DNA from: Caulobacteraceae bacterium
Lineage (GTDB): Bacteria; Pseudomonadota; Alphaproteobacteria; Caulobacterales; Caulobacteraceae
Length of the DNA stretch: 48,428 bases
Reading direction: 5' to 3'
NCBI GenBank assembly: GCA_947378235.1
Contig: CANCJE010000004.1
Location: 1-48,428 of the forward strand
Shown: one piece after another, positions 27,214 to 36,350 of the stretch
Numbering within the stretch: the first letter of the stretch is position 1
How the letters are laid out: each line of letters starts with the position of its first letter
Program-made: the position numbers and the translations under genes
The notes under the pieces: generated by a model
The model's database searches: none
Told to the model about the DNA's origin: nothing
Seen by the model: the letters and a program-made list of their open reading frames with translations, nothing else

Positions 27214-28095
27214 ATGAAGAAGATCCTATCGGCCTTAACCCTGAGCCTGCTGCTCGGGTCCGCTATGAGCGCCAATGCTGCAGCACCAAAGGCCAAAGCC
27301 CCTCAGGCCATAGCAGCCCCGACCGTGGCCAAGGGGCCTGCGGCTGGCGATTGGCGCGTGCCGGATCCTGAAAATGTCGCGGTGATCGACACGACCAAGG
27401 GCCGGATCATTGTCGAACTGTCGCCGGAACTGGCCCCCAACCATGTGGCACGGTTCAAAGAACTGACCCGCGAGGGGTTCTATAATGGGTTGAAGTTCCA
27501 CCGCGTGATTGACGAGTTTATGGCCCAGACCGGCGACCCTAAGGGGACCGGTGAGGGCGGCTCGATCAAGCCTGATGTTGTAGCTGAATTTACCTATCGT
27601 CGCGGCCCGCAAAGCCCGTTCACAGCGATTAGTCAGCCCATCGGAATCCAGTCGGGATTTGTCGGCGCTGTGCCGGTCATGACCCAGATTGACGACCTGA
27701 TGGCCATGACCGCAGACGGTAAGGTCCACGCTTGGGGCCAGTTCTGTCCCGGTGTTCTGGGGGCCGCGCGGGGTGAAAATCCCGACAGCGCCAACAGTCA
27801 GTTCTTCTTGATGCGCCAAGCCTTCCCGTCGCTGGACAAGCGCTATACCGCCTACGGCCAGACCCTGTCGGGTCTAAATGTCGTTCGTGCCATCAAGACG
27901 GGCGAGCCCGTGGTCGATCCTGACATCATGACGAAGGTCCAGATGCTCGCCGACATGCCCGCCGCTGAGCGGCCCTCTATCAAGGTGCTGGACGTGCGTA
28001 GCGGCTACTTTAAGGCCATGATCGAGACCATGCGCGCCAAGAAGGGTGCTGATTTTTCTGCCTGCGACATCGACCTTCCTGTCGAGGTTCGCTAG
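27214..28095 (+). CDS. Periplasmic cyclophilin-type peptidyl-prolyl isomerase
   Basis: A 293-residue cyclophilin with a Sec signal peptide (MKKILSALTLSLLLGSAMSA, cut after ANA). It catalyses cis-trans isomerisation of prolyl bonds during folding in the periplasm. The cyclophilin core is recognised by FYNGLKFHRVIDEFMAQTGD and NPDSANSQFFLMRQAFPSLD. It is longer than the single-domain type, with an insertion of about 50 residues in the middle and a C-terminal extension ending in CDIDLPVEVR. TGAGGAC precedes the ATG at 27214. A second, cytoplasmic cyclophilin gene follows 35 bp later, which suggests a tandem pair. Confidence 0.94.
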   Translation: MKKILSALTLSLLLGSAMSANAAAPKAKAPQAIAAPTVAKGPAAGDWRVPDPENVAVIDTTKGRIIVELSPELAPNHVARFKELTREGFYNGLKFHRVIDEFMAQTGDPKGTGEGGSIKPDVVAEFTYRRGPQSPFTAISQPIGIQSGFVGAVPVMTQIDDLMAMTADGKVHAWGQFCPGVLGAARGENPDSANSQFFLMRQAFPSLDKRYTAYGQTLSGLNVVRAIKTGEPVVDPDIMTKVQMLADMPAAERPSIKVLDVRSGYFKAMIETMRAKKGADFSACDIDLPVEVR

Positions 28096-28130
28096 GAAGA
28101 CCCGTCTTTCATTTTTAATCGAGAAAAACC

Positions 28131-28598
28131 ATGGCTGCCGATCCAGAAAACACCCTGTTGTTGACGCTTGAGACCGGCGTCGTGACCATCGACCTGCGTC
28201 CTGACCTCGCTCCCGGCCACGTGGCCCGGATCAAGGAATTGGCCCGTGAAGGCTTCTATGATGGCGTCGTCTTCCACCGCGTCATTCCGGGCTTTATGGC
28301 CCAGGGCGGCGATCCTACGGGCACCGGCGGCGGCGGCTCGTCCAAGCCTAACCTTCAGGCCGAATTCAGCAAGGAACCGCACCTGCGCGGCGTCTGCTCG
28401 ATGGCCCGCACCTCTGCGCCCCATTCGGCCAACAGCCAGTTCTTCATCTGCTTTGATGACGCGACCTTCTTGGACAACCAATATACGGTTTGGGGTGTGG
28501 TGTCGGACGGCATGGACCATGTTGACGCCCTGCCAAAGGGTGAGCCACCCCGCAGCCCAGGCAAGATCATCACAGCCCGCGTTGCGGCTGACGTTTGA
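28131..28598 (+). CDS. Cytoplasmic cyclophilin-type peptidyl-prolyl isomerase
   Basis: A 155-residue single-domain cyclophilin without signal peptide. Catalytic and binding stretches are [20 protein letters not shown] with the key Arg, [13 protein letters not shown] and [20 protein letters not shown], then [16 protein letters not shown]. It resembles PpiB and should act in the cytoplasm. Its TGA stop overlaps the TTG start of queA (TTTGA), so the two are translated as a coupled pair. Confidence 0.96.
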   Translation: MAADPENTLLLTLETGVVTIDLRPDLAPGHVARIKELAREGFYDGVVFHRVIPGFMAQGGDPTGTGGGGSSKPNLQAEFSKEPHLRGVCSMARTSAPHSANSQFFICFDDATFLDNQYTVWGVVSDGMDHVDALPKGEPPRSPGKIITARVAADV

Positions 28599-29671
28599 AA
28601 CTTTCAGACTTTGACTTCCATCTGCCGGACGAGGCCATAGCCTTACGTCCGGCAGAGCCACGCCATAGCGCGCGGCTACTGTTGGTGCGGCCAGGGCAGG
28701 CCCTGGCCGATCATCAGGTCCTTGACCTTCCAGAGCTTTTGCAAGCCGGTGACGCGCTGGTCTTCAACGATACGCGCGTCATTCCCGCACGCCTGTTTGG
28801 CAGCCGTACGCGCGGTGAGAATGTTCAGGCCGTCGAGGCGACCTTGCATAAACGCATCAGCTCCAACGGTTGGACCGCCTTCATGCGCCCGGGAAAACGT
28901 CTCAAAATTGGCGATCAGGTGGTGTTCGCCCCTCACCAAGACCGCGCTGCCGATGGGCAAACCCTAACCGCGACGGTCGAGGCCAAGGGGGAGGGCGGCG
29001 AAGTGAACCTGTCCTTCGAACGCTCCGGCGTTGAACTCGACCTCGCCATCGCCTCTATCGGTCTGATGCCACTGCCGCCCTATATTGCCGCCAAGCGCGC
29101 CGAGGATGAGCGTGATCGGCGCGACTATCAGACCGTCTATGCCCGCGAAGATGGTTCGGTCGCAGCCCCCACGGCGGGCCTTCATTTCACACCTGAGTTG
29201 CTCGCCCTTTTGAGGGCTAAGGGTGTCTCCTTGCACTTTGTAACGCTCCATGTCGGGGCAGGGACCTTCTTGCCGGTGAAGACCGATGATCTGACCGATC
29301 ACAAGATGCATGCCGAATATGGCGTGGTGACCGAAGAGACCGCTTCAACGCTCAATCAGGTTCGCGCCAAGGGCGGGAGGGTGATCTGCGTCGGCACGAC
29401 CAGCCTTCGCCTGCTGGAAAGCGCGACGGACGAGGAAGGCACCATCCGCGCCTTTGCCGACGATACGGCGATCTTTATCACGCCCGGCTACCGGTTCCGC
29501 GCCGCCGATGGCCTGATGACCAACTTTCACCTGCCCAAATCGACCCTCTTCATGTTGGTCAGCGCCTTCGCTGGGCAAGCCCAGATGCGCGAGGCCTATG
29601 AGCGTGCCATCGCCACCGGCTATCGGTTCTATTCCTATGGCGACAGTTCCCTGCTATGGCGCGCCTCCTAA
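28595..29671 (+). CDS. queA: S-adenosylmethionine:tRNA ribosyltransferase-isomerase
   Basis: A 358-residue QueA, which transfers ribose from SAM to preQ1 in tRNA to form epoxyqueuosine. The start matches [20 protein letters not shown]; other family stretches are [37 protein letters not shown] and [16 protein letters not shown]. It starts at TTG 28595 overlapping the cyclophilin stop, and its own stop overlaps the tgt start (TAATG). queA and tgt act in the same pathway, so this is a queuosine operon. Confidence 0.97.
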   Translation: MKLSDFDFHLPDEAIALRPAEPRHSARLLLVRPGQALADHQVLDLPELLQAGDALVFNDTRVIPARLFGSRTRGENVQAVEATLHKRISSNGWTAFMRPGKRLKIGDQVVFAPHQDRAADGQTLTATVEAKGEGGEVNLSFERSGVELDLAIASIGLMPLPPYIAAKRAEDERDRRDYQTVYAREDGSVAAPTAGLHFTPELLALLRAKGVSLHFVTLHVGAGTFLPVKTDDLTDHKMHAEYGVVTEETASTLNQVRAKGGRVICVGTTSLRLLESATDEEGTIRAFADDTAIFITPGYRFRAADGLMTNFHLPKSTLFMLVSAFAGQAQMREAYERAIATGYRFYSYGDSSLLWRAS

Positions 29672-30783
29672 TGGCAGAGTTTAGCTTCGACATTCACGCC
29701 ACAGATGGCGCAGCCCGGACCGGGGTCCTTAAGACCCCGCGCGGAGACATCCGCACGCCAGCCTTCATGCCGGTGGGCACGGCTGGGACGGTCAAGGCCC
29801 TGACCGTCGATCAGGTGGCCCAGACCGGTGCCGACATCATCCTTGGCAACACCTATCACCTGATGCTGCGTCCGGGGCCAGAACGGCTCGAGCGGCTGGG
29901 TGGTCTGCACAAATTTATGGGCTGGACCGGTCCGATCCTGACCGACAGCGGCGGCTTTCAGGTCATGTCCCTGTCCGGCATCTCGAAAGTCACCGAAGAG
30001 GCCGTGGCCTTTCGCAGCCATATTGATGGTTCAAAACATATACTCACGCCCGAACGCTCGATTGAGATTCAGGCCGACCGGATCGGTTCGGACATCATCA
30101 TGCAACTCGATGAGTGCGTGTCCTATCCAGCCGAAGAACCCCGCGCCGCCGCTGCTATGAGGCTCTCGGCGCGCTGGGGGGCACGCTCTAAGGCCGCCTT
30201 TGGCGAGCGAGATAGCCAAGCCCTGTTTGGCATTCAACAGGGCTCGACCTTCGAGGCCCTGCGCCGGGAATCGTCTGACCGCCTGATTGAGACTGGTTTT
30301 GATGGCTATGCCATTGGCGGGCTTGCGGTCGGCGAGGGCCATGAGGCCATGTGCGATACCCTGTCCTTCTGCGCGCCGCTATTGCCCGTCCATCGCCCGC
30401 GTTATCTGATGGGGGTCGGCAAGCCGATTGATCTGGTCGAGGCGGTCGCGCGCGGCGTGGATATGTTTGACTGTGTGCTGCCTACCCGTTCGGGTCGCCA
30501 TGGTCAGGCCTGGACCTGGGACGGCCCGTTGGCCCTTAAAAACGCCCGTTTTGCTGAAGATGACACGCCACTGGATGAGGCCAGCGCCTGCCCGGCCAGC
30601 AGTGCCTATTCCAAGGCCTATCTGCATCATCTGGTTAAATCCGAAGAGATCCTTGGCCAGGTGCTGCTGTCTTGGCACAATATCGCCTTCTTCCAAGCCC
30701 TAACGGCCGCCATGCGCGCCGCCATCAGCGAGGGCCGGTTCGAGGCCTTCCGCAGAGATTTCAAAGCGCGGCAGGAGCGGTAG
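29671..30783 (+). CDS. tgt: tRNA-guanine transglycosylase with degenerate zinc site
   Basis: A 370-residue Tgt that swaps guanine-34 of tRNA for preQ1. The catalytic TIM-barrel motifs are intact: [36 protein letters not shown] and [14 protein letters not shown]. The zinc-binding set normally reads C-x-C-x2-C with a distant His. Here it is Ser305, Cys307, Ser310 and His336, so two cysteines are replaced ([17 protein letters not shown]). Nearby helix residues are conserved, so the frame is right. Start ATG 29671 overlaps the queA stop; the upstream ATG at 29656 is in frame but adds a non-conserved MARLL. A repeat-rich gap follows. Confidence 0.95.
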   Translation: MAEFSFDIHATDGAARTGVLKTPRGDIRTPAFMPVGTAGTVKALTVDQVAQTGADIILGNTYHLMLRPGPERLERLGGLHKFMGWTGPILTDSGGFQVMSLSGISKVTEEAVAFRSHIDGSKHILTPERSIEIQADRIGSDIIMQLDECVSYPAEEPRAAAAMRLSARWGARSKAAFGERDSQALFGIQQGSTFEALRRESSDRLIETGFDGYAIGGLAVGEGHEAMCDTLSFCAPLLPVHRPRYLMGVGKPIDLVEAVARGVDMFDCVLPTRSGRHGQAWTWDGPLALKNARFAEDDTPLDEASACPASSAYSKAYLHHLVKSEEILGQVLLSWHNIAFFQALTAAMRAAISEGRFEAFRRDFKARQER

Positions 30784-30790
30784 GGGGGCC

Positions 30791-30881
30791 TCCTCGTGCT
30801 TCGACAGGCTCAGCATGAGGAAGACTGTTAGGCCACAGATTTCCCATTCATCCTCATCCTGAGCCTGTCGAAGGACGAGGA
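30791..30881. repeat. Inverted repeat, TTCGACAGGCTCAG type
   Basis: Arms 30791-30821 and 30851-30881 pair over 31 bp with two mismatches around a 29-bp spacer. A single degenerate copy recurs at 31118-31153. It lies 8 bp after the tgt stop and could terminate that transcript. Confidence 0.85.
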
Positions 30882-30933
30882 TGCTCTCCTGTCTCTCCAC
30901 CAGTTTCCACGCGCGGCAGGCGACTTAGGAACG

Positions 30934-31024
30934 CGTCATTGCGAGCGCAGCGAAGCAAGCTAGGGGAATGTAACTTCAGGTTCGCGTTAGACCCCTGGGT
31001 TGCGTCGCTGCGCTCGCAATGACG
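30934..31024. repeat. Inverted repeat, CGTCATTGCGAG type, copy 1
   Basis: Perfect 20-bp arms (30934-30953 and 31005-31024) flank a 51-bp interior. The inside also has a shorter imperfect pair around TAGGGG/CCCCTG. The same type, with 12-bp outer arms, occurs at 46237-46333 inside the DUF559 reading frame. Confidence 0.85.
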
Positions 31025-31187
31025 CTGGACGGGGGTGGTTTCAAACCTACCCCTAACCGTGTTCCCCGCGAAGGCGGGGACCCAGACCCTTACACACCGC
31101 CGGACCGGCCTTGGAACATCCTCGTCCTTCGACAGGCTCTGGATGAGGATGAATGTGAAGTGGATGGATCATCCACTCCCACTCGCC

Positions 31188-31382
31188 GAGTTCCCCGCGC
31201 AGGCGAAGATCAGTGGGTCGCTTCCCGCCTGCGTAAAAAGGTCTGGATCCCCGCCTTCGCGGGGAAGACGGGGGAGGGGGCTCGGTCTCTTTCTTCCGAG
31301 TTCCCCGCCAAGGCCCGGTTCCAGCGGGCCACTTCCCGCCTGCATGTGAGTTTCTGGGTCCCCGCCTGCGCGGGGAAGACGG
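31188..31382. repeat. Two near-identical TTCCCCGC units in direct order
   Basis: Units at 31188-31270 and 31298-31382 each begin GAGTTCCCCGC, contain CTTCCCGCCTGC in the middle and end in CGCGGGGAAGACGG. A shorter related copy is at 31061-31086. Each can fold into a GC-rich stem. Confidence 0.8.
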
Positions 31383-31403
31383 AAGAAAATTGTGGGTAGG
31401 GGC

Positions 31404-32957
31404 CTACGCCGCCCTGCCTTCAGTCTCTGCCATGCGCTGGATGGTGGCATAGTCGGTCTTGCCGGTGCCGAGGACGGGGATTTCGGTGACGTGCATGATC
31501 TTGCGCGGTACAGCCAGTTCAGGCGCGCCGATGCTCTGAGCATGGGCGACCAGAGGGGCGACCTTGGCATCCAGTCGGTCGGTGACCAGAACCAAACGTT
31601 CTCCCTTGCGCGGGTCGGGCATGGAGATTACCGCATGTCGGGCATCAGGCCACATCTGCAGGGCGAGGTCTTCAGCCGCCGTCAAGGACACCATCTCGCC
31701 GCCGATCTTGGCGAAGCGTTTGACGCGGCCCAAAATGGTAATCCAGCCATCATCGGCCAGTTCCACAACATCGCCCGTATCGTGCCAGCCATCGACGGGG
31801 GCCTCGACCCGACCATCGTCATTGAGATAGCCAACCATGACATTGGCGCCGCGGACATAGAGACGCCCGCCCGTGGGGATGCCCTCAACCGGCTCGACAC
31901 GGGTCTCGATGCCGGGCAGTAGGCCGCCGACCGTGCCGTGACGATTGTCAGTCGGCTTATTCACGGCAATAACCGGCGCAGCTTCGGTGGCACCATAGCC
32001 TTCAAGCAAGGGGATGGGGCCGAACCGGTCCTTGACCAGCTTGTGGGTCTCGTCACGAACCTTTTCGGCACCGCAGACGACGAACTGTAGGCCCGATAGG
32101 TCGCCAGGATCAGCCGCGCGGGCATATTGGTTGATAAAGGTGTCGGTTGCCAGCAACACGCTCGCACCGCTTTCACGCACGAGCGTTGGGATCTGTTTGA
32201 CGTGAAGCGGCGAGGGATATTCGAACGCCTTCATCCCATTGAGGATGGGCAAGAGCACGCCCGCTGTCAGTCCAAAACAGTGGAAGGTCGGCAAGGGATT
32301 GAAGAAGACCCAAGCTGGATCAAGATCAATATGGGCCGCGATTTGGCGAACATTCGTCACCAGATTGGCTTGGCTCAGAATCACGCCGCGCGGCGCACCA
32401 AAACTGCCAGAGGTGAACAGCACGACACCGGTCGAGTCGGGGCTTGCCTTGGCCCGGAACCGGCGCGGCATGGCGCCCGCCGCAGCTGCAAACAGCTTGT
32501 CGCCAAGGCCCAGGCTGGCCCGGACATCTTCGAGATAATCGACTTGGCAAACTTCATTCAAGGCATCGGTCAGGTCTTCAAGCTTGCCCTGTTCGACAAA
32601 GCGATGAGCCGTATAGACACGGCGCAGGCCAGAAATCTTGACCGCAGCCTTGAGATTGCGAATGCCCGCCGTGAAGTTGAGCATGGTCGGCACACGGCCA
32701 AAGGCATGGAGCGCAAAGAAGGTCACGACCACGGCTGAGCCCGACGGTAGTAACAGTCCAACCCGTTCGCCGGGTTTGGTCACGGCCGCGATCTTTCTGC
32801 CGAGCGCAAAGGCCGCCCGGATCAATCCTGTGTAGCTAAGAGGATTACGGTCTTGATCTTCGAGGATCAGTTTCTTGGCACCGTAGAGGTTGCTGGCCTC
32901 AATCAATGCATCAAACACCGAGCTCTGACCCGATGTGGCGTCGTATGCCTTTGGCAT
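31404..32957 (-). CDS. AMP-binding acyl-CoA/acyl-ACP synthetase
   Basis: A 517-residue adenylate-forming enzyme. The P-loop-like motif is TSGSFGAPRGV, followed by EGYGATEAAP, the Asp of GWHDTGDVVELADDG and KRFAKIGGEMVS, with the C-terminal catalytic Lys region VLGTGKTDYATI. The closest relatives I recognise are the acyl-ACP synthetase half of Aas-type proteins (2-acylglycerophosphoethanolamine recycling), so a role in activating fatty acids is likely. The long upstream frame to 33074 is rejected: GGGAGG lies about 10 nt before ATG 32957. It is divergent from lipA, 144 bp away. Confidence 0.93.
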   Translation of the reverse strand: MPKAYDATSGQSSVFDALIEASNLYGAKKLILEDQDRNPLSYTGLIRAAFALGRKIAAVTKPGERVGLLLPSGSAVVVTFFALHAFGRVPTMLNFTAGIRNLKAAVKISGLRRVYTAHRFVEQGKLEDLTDALNEVCQVDYLEDVRASLGLGDKLFAAAAGAMPRRFRAKASPDSTGVVLFTSGSFGAPRGVILSQANLVTNVRQIAAHIDLDPAWVFFNPLPTFHCFGLTAGVLLPILNGMKAFEYPSPLHVKQIPTLVRESGASVLLATDTFINQYARAADPGDLSGLQFVVCGAEKVRDETHKLVKDRFGPIPLLEGYGATEAAPVIAVNKPTDNRHGTVGGLLPGIETRVEPVEGIPTGGRLYVRGANVMVGYLNDDGRVEAPVDGWHDTGDVVELADDGWITILGRVKRFAKIGGEMVSLTAAEDLALQMWPDARHAVISMPDPRKGERLVLVTDRLDAKVAPLVAHAQSIGAPELAVPRKIMHVTEIPVLGTGKTDYATIQRMAETEGRAA

Positions 32958-33101
32958 TACGGCGTCGCCTCCCTGTCGTTCATCCAGTTCGTTGTCACAA
33001 TTTGATCTTATTTGCGCTGAGGTCCAACAGAAATAGGCGGTTTTACCGCAAAGATGTTGCGAAGACTTGATCATCGGCGCGCAAAGTCCGATTTAAGCAC
33101 C

Positions 33102-34073
33102 ATGGTCACGCTCATCGACAACAATGCTGTTCCCGCACTGCGCCATCCTGAAAAGCGCAACCGTCCAGAATCAGCGGTTCTGCGTAAGCCCGAGTGGCTA
33201 CGGGTAAAGGCCCCCGGCTCGGAGGGCTATAATCAAACCCGCAAGATCGTGAAGGACAATGGTCTGGTCACGGTCTGTGAAGAGGCCGCCTGTCCCAATA
33301 TTGGAGAGTGCTGGAGCCAAAAGCACGCGACCATGATGATCATGGGCGACACCTGCACGCGGGCCTGCGCCTTCTGTAACGTCAAGACCGGACTGCCCGG
33401 GCCATTGGATACGGGTGAACCAGAGCGGGTGGCCCTTGCGGTTCAGCAGATGGGGCTAAGTCACGTTGTCATCACCTCGGTGGATCGCGATGATTTGGTC
33501 GATGGTGGCGGTGAGCATTTTGCACAGGTGGTCAGGGCGATCCGTGCGGCGGCTCCGGCCACGACGATCGAAATCCTGACCCCAGACTTTCTGCGCAAGG
33601 ACGGCGCGGCCGAGCAGGTCATTGATGCCCAGCCAGACGTGTTCAATCACAATCTGGAGACGGTGCCGCGGCTCTATCTCAAGATTCGTCCCGGCGCGCG
33701 CTACTATCACTCCTTGCGCCTGCTCGAGCGGGTCAAGGAGCGTGATCCTTCTCAGTTCACCAAGTCGGGCCTGATGGTCGGATTGGGGGAAACCAAGGAG
33801 GAGGTCATGCAGATGATGGACGATATGCGCTCTGCCGGCATCGATTTCATCACCATTGGCCAATATCTACAGCCAACGCGCCGTCACGCGCCGATCGACC
33901 GATATGTCGAACCGGCGGAGTTTAAGGCCTATGAGGCCATTGCCCGCGCCAAGGGGTTCTTGATGGTCTCGGCCAGTCCGCTAACGCGATCATCGCACCA
34001 TGCGGGTGAAGACTTTGCGCGCTTGAAGGCAGCGAGAGCGGCCAAGGCGGCGGCAACGTCAGCCCAGCGCTAG
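33102..34073 (+). CDS. lipA: Lipoyl synthase
   Basis: A 323-residue radical-SAM enzyme that inserts two sulphur atoms into protein-bound octanoate to make lipoate. Both iron-sulphur sites are present: the auxiliary cluster Cys59, Cys64, Cys70 ([14 protein letters not shown]) and the radical-SAM cluster Cys85, Cys89, Cys92 (TCTRACAFC). [12 protein letters not shown] and [13 protein letters not shown] also match. ATG 33102 is chosen because the earlier frame start (33054) adds 16 poorly conserved residues. The COQ10-like gene follows 14 bp later, suggesting an operon. Confidence 0.97.
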   Translation: MVTLIDNNAVPALRHPEKRNRPESAVLRKPEWLRVKAPGSEGYNQTRKIVKDNGLVTVCEEAACPNIGECWSQKHATMMIMGDTCTRACAFCNVKTGLPGPLDTGEPERVALAVQQMGLSHVVITSVDRDDLVDGGGEHFAQVVRAIRAAAPATTIEILTPDFLRKDGAAEQVIDAQPDVFNHNLETVPRLYLKIRPGARYYHSLRLLERVKERDPSQFTKSGLMVGLGETKEEVMQMMDDMRSAGIDFITIGQYLQPTRRHAPIDRYVEPAEFKAYEAIARAKGFLMVSASPLTRSSHHAGEDFARLKAARAAKAAATSAQR

Positions 34074-34087
34074 GGCCTCGCTCCCCC

Positions 34088-34543
34088 TTGCGCCACGCCC
34101 TGACCAAGATCTTGCCCTACAGCGTCGACCAGATGGTGGCGTTGGTCGGGGACGTGGAGGCCTATCCAGACTTTATCCCGTGGATCACGCAGATGCGCAC
34201 GTGGAACGCGGTGACTCGCGCGCCGGGTGTGACTCAGGTCGATGCCGAAGCGGGTGTCGGGTTCAAGTTCCTGAGCGAGCGGTTTGCAACGCGGGTTCTG
34301 CGTGACGAAAACCAAGGTCGAGTCGAGGTGGCCTTGCTCTATGGCCCCTTCCGCAAACTGTCTAATCTCTGGGCCTTCTATCCCGATCCCGCCGGGACCC
34401 GGATCGAGTTCAGTATCGATTTCGAGTTCAAGACCCGCCTGCTCGATGCGCTCTTAAAAGCTAATATGAACAGTGCTGTAGAGCGACTTATTCAGTGTTT
34501 TGTTGAGCGCGCAGAGCAGCTCTACGCCAGCCCTAAGGCCTAG
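34088..34543 (+). CDS. COQ10/RatA-like START-domain protein
   Basis: A 151-residue START/polyketide-cyclase-like protein. The motif YSVDQMVALVGDVEAYPDFI at the N-terminus and the PFRKLSNLWAFYP and FEFKTRLLDALLKAN segments are typical of the COQ10/RatA group. In eukaryotes and alphaproteobacteria members bind ubiquinone and aid respiration; RatA of E. coli has been linked to the ribosome. The start is TTG at 34088; no ATG or GTG fits better. It follows lipA by 14 bp and its end overlaps that of the convergent cinA gene by 4 bp. Confidence 0.9.
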   Translation: MRHALTKILPYSVDQMVALVGDVEAYPDFIPWITQMRTWNAVTRAPGVTQVDAEAGVGFKFLSERFATRVLRDENQGRVEVALLYGPFRKLSNLWAFYPDPAGTRIEFSIDFEFKTRLLDALLKANMNSAVERLIQCFVERAEQLYASPKA

Positions 34544-35031
34544 GTTAGGCGGTCGCGCAGCATCTCAAGCGCGACCTTGACCGCCTCCATGCGGATCTCA
34601 TCGCGGCCCAGATCTCCGAACCGCTCGACCCGGTGGATCACCGAATGGTTGGTACGGAAGGTGGCAAAGTGCACCAGTCCAACGGGCTTAAGGGTGGTGC
34701 CGCCGGTTGGGCCTGCGACGCCAGTGATCGAGACGGCAATATGGGCGTTGGAATTGTTGACCGCACCCTCGGCCATCATCCGCGCGACGGGCTCGGATAC
34801 GGCGCCATAGTCCGCGATCATGTCGCCCGGGACATCGAGCATTTCGGACTTGGCGCGGTTGGAATAGGTCACGAAGCTGCGCTCCAGCACATCTGATGAC
34901 CCAGAGATGGCCGTAATGGCCGCAGACACCAGTCCACCGGTGCAGCTTTCCGCCGTCGTGACCCGAAGCCGACGCTCCCGCGCCTCGTCAACGAGCAGGC
35001 GGGCGAGGGTTTCGATTTCCAAGGGAAACAT
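34540..35031 (-). CDS. CinA C-terminal-domain protein (nicotinamide-nucleotide amidase)
   Basis: A 163-residue protein consisting only of the CinA C-terminal domain (PncC type), which hydrolyses nicotinamide mononucleotide to nicotinate mononucleotide in the pyridine salvage cycle. Recognised stretches are RVTTAESCTGGLVSAAITAI, FVTYSNRAKSEMLDVP and ISVTGVAGPTGGT. The N-terminal molybdopterin-like CinA domain is absent, as is usual in proteobacteria. Start ATG at 35031, about 75 bp after ispDF on the same strand. Confidence 0.95.
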   Translation of the reverse strand: MFPLEIETLARLLVDEARERRLRVTTAESCTGGLVSAAITAISGSSDVLERSFVTYSNRAKSEMLDVPGDMIADYGAVSEPVARMMAEGAVNNSNAHIAVSITGVAGPTGGTTLKPVGLVHFATFRTNHSVIHRVERFGDLGRDEIRMEAVKVALEMLRDRLT

Positions 35032-35105
35032 GGCGCGGACTTTCCAAGAGGGACTATGGGCCGATCATGACCCGATCGGGTGCCCGTGACAACGAAAGAG
35101 CGAGG

Positions 35106-36260
35106 CTAGAGCGGCATATCGACAGAGGCGACGGCCTGAGCTGCGAGGCCCTCTTCGCGCCCGGTAAAGCCCATCTTTTCCGTCGTCGTGGCCTTGATGC
35201 TGACCCGGTCCACGGGCAGGCCAAGGATCTCTGCGACCCGCTCGCGCATGGCTTGGCGGTGGGGTTTGATCTTGGGGCGCTCGCAGATCAGCGTCAGATC
35301 GATATTGATAATGACCCCACCCTTGGCCTGGACGAGGTTGGCGGCATGACGCAAAAAGACCTCGGACGCGACGCCGCGCCACTGCGGATCGGTCGGAGGG
35401 AAGTGATCGCCGATATCGCCCTCGCCAATGGCGCCCAAGATGGCGTCGGTCAGGGCATGGAGCCCGGCGTCCGCGTCGGAATGGCCTATCAGGCCCAACT
35501 CATGGTCGATCTTAATGCCGCAAAGCCAAAGCTCTTCGCCTGCGCCAAACCGATGGGCGTCTATGCCCTGTCCGATCCGTACCGCGCGGCGACGGGCGGC
35601 GAGGGCCTCAGCCATGGCAAAATCCTCAGGATAGGTGAGTTTAAACAGCATGGGATCGCCCGGAACGGCTAAGACTGAGCCGCCAGCCGCCTCCACCACG
35701 CCGGCATCGTCGGTCATCTCCGCGTCGAGCGGCAGGGCGTCATAGGCCTTGACCAGAGCCGCGAACTGAAAGGCTTGAGGGGTCTGTACCCGATAAAGCC
35801 CGTCGCGCGTGGTGGCGGTGAGGCGTCCCATATCGTCTTGACGTTTGAGGCTATCGGCCATGGCCAGCGCTGGAACGGCACCCTCGGCCTCTGCAAGCCT
35901 GTCCAGCAAAGCACCGATATGTTTGGCCGTGACAAAAGGTCTGGCCGCATCATGGATCAGGACGGACGCGATGGGGTTAGGGCAGGCCTTCAAGGCGTCG
36001 AGGCCTGCTCGGACGGAGTCGGTGCGCCTCGCGCCGCCGATGACGCTGTGCCAACCTTGGAGCCCCTCAAGCGCCGATTGGGCCTCGGCCTCGGTGCCTT
36101 GCGGAACGACCACAATCAGCGGGTTGGCTCCAGCCTGCAACATCGCCTCGACGGACCAGCGCAAGACCGGCTGCCCCCCGACCGGCCGCCACTGTTTGGC
36201 CGGTCCTGATCCAGCCCGTTGACCGGAGCCGCCCGCAACAATGATCGCTGAAAATTCCAT
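35106..36260 (-). CDS. ispDF: Bifunctional IspD/IspF isoprenoid enzyme
   Basis: A 384-residue fusion of two MEP-pathway enzymes. The N-terminal part (about 1-225) is the CDP-ME synthase IspD, with FSAIIVAGGSGQRAGSG and VLIHDAARPFV. The C-terminal part (about 228-384) is IspF, which forms MEcPP, with RIGQGIDAHRFGAGEEL and the metal ligands of GHSDADAGLHALTDAILG. Such fusions are typical of alphaproteobacteria. The gene is divergent from dusB, 90 bp away, and precedes cinA on the minus strand. Confidence 0.97.
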   Translation of the reverse strand: MEFSAIIVAGGSGQRAGSGPAKQWRPVGGQPVLRWSVEAMLQAGANPLIVVVPQGTEAEAQSALEGLQGWHSVIGGARRTDSVRAGLDALKACPNPIASVLIHDAARPFVTAKHIGALLDRLAEAEGAVPALAMADSLKRQDDMGRLTATTRDGLYRVQTPQAFQFAALVKAYDALPLDAEMTDDAGVVEAAGGSVLAVPGDPMLFKLTYPEDFAMAEALAARRRAVRIGQGIDAHRFGAGEELWLCGIKIDHELGLIGHSDADAGLHALTDAILGAIGEGDIGDHFPPTDPQWRGVASEVFLRHAANLVQAKGGVIINIDLTLICERPKIKPHRQAMRERVAEILGLPVDRVSIKATTTEKMGFTGREEGLAAQAVASVDMPL

Positions 36261-36350
36261 ATCTCTGTTTTGGCCATCGCACCGCGAAAGTCTAGACTAG
36301 ACGGGACTGAAATATTTGCCTAAAAAGTGGGCTTAAGGGGTGACTAATAA

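Larger units (their letters stand above)
30784..31403. repeat. Repeat-filled intergenic region, three palindromic families
   Basis: These 620 bp between tgt and the acyl-CoA synthetase gene contain no credible gene. They hold: a 31-bp inverted repeat with two mismatches (30791-30821 and 30851-30881, the TTCGACAGGCTCAG type) plus another copy at 31118-31153; a 20-bp perfect inverted repeat at 30934-30953 and 31005-31024 (the CGTCATTGCGAG type); and three copies of a TTCCCCGCG type (31061-31086, 31188-31270 and 31298-31382), the last two about 84 bp each and closely similar. Members of these families also occur at 651-776 and 46.2-46.8 kb. Confidence 0.9.

Noticed and set aside
31019-31399. 126-residue open frame in the repeat block
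   Set aside because: It consists wholly of repeat sequence, has no ribosome site and its reading frame is only a by-product of GC-rich palindromes.
30784-31403. Possible CRISPR array
   Set aside because: Repeats are palindromic, unequal in spacing, of several families and have no regular spacers or cas genes.
32958-33074. N-terminal extension of the acyl-CoA synthetase
   Set aside because: Non-conserved residues, and a good GGGAGG ribosome site precedes the ATG at 32957.
35065-35382. 105-residue minus-strand frame near cinA
   Set aside because: It overlaps the ispDF coding sequence in another frame and has no similarity that I recognise.
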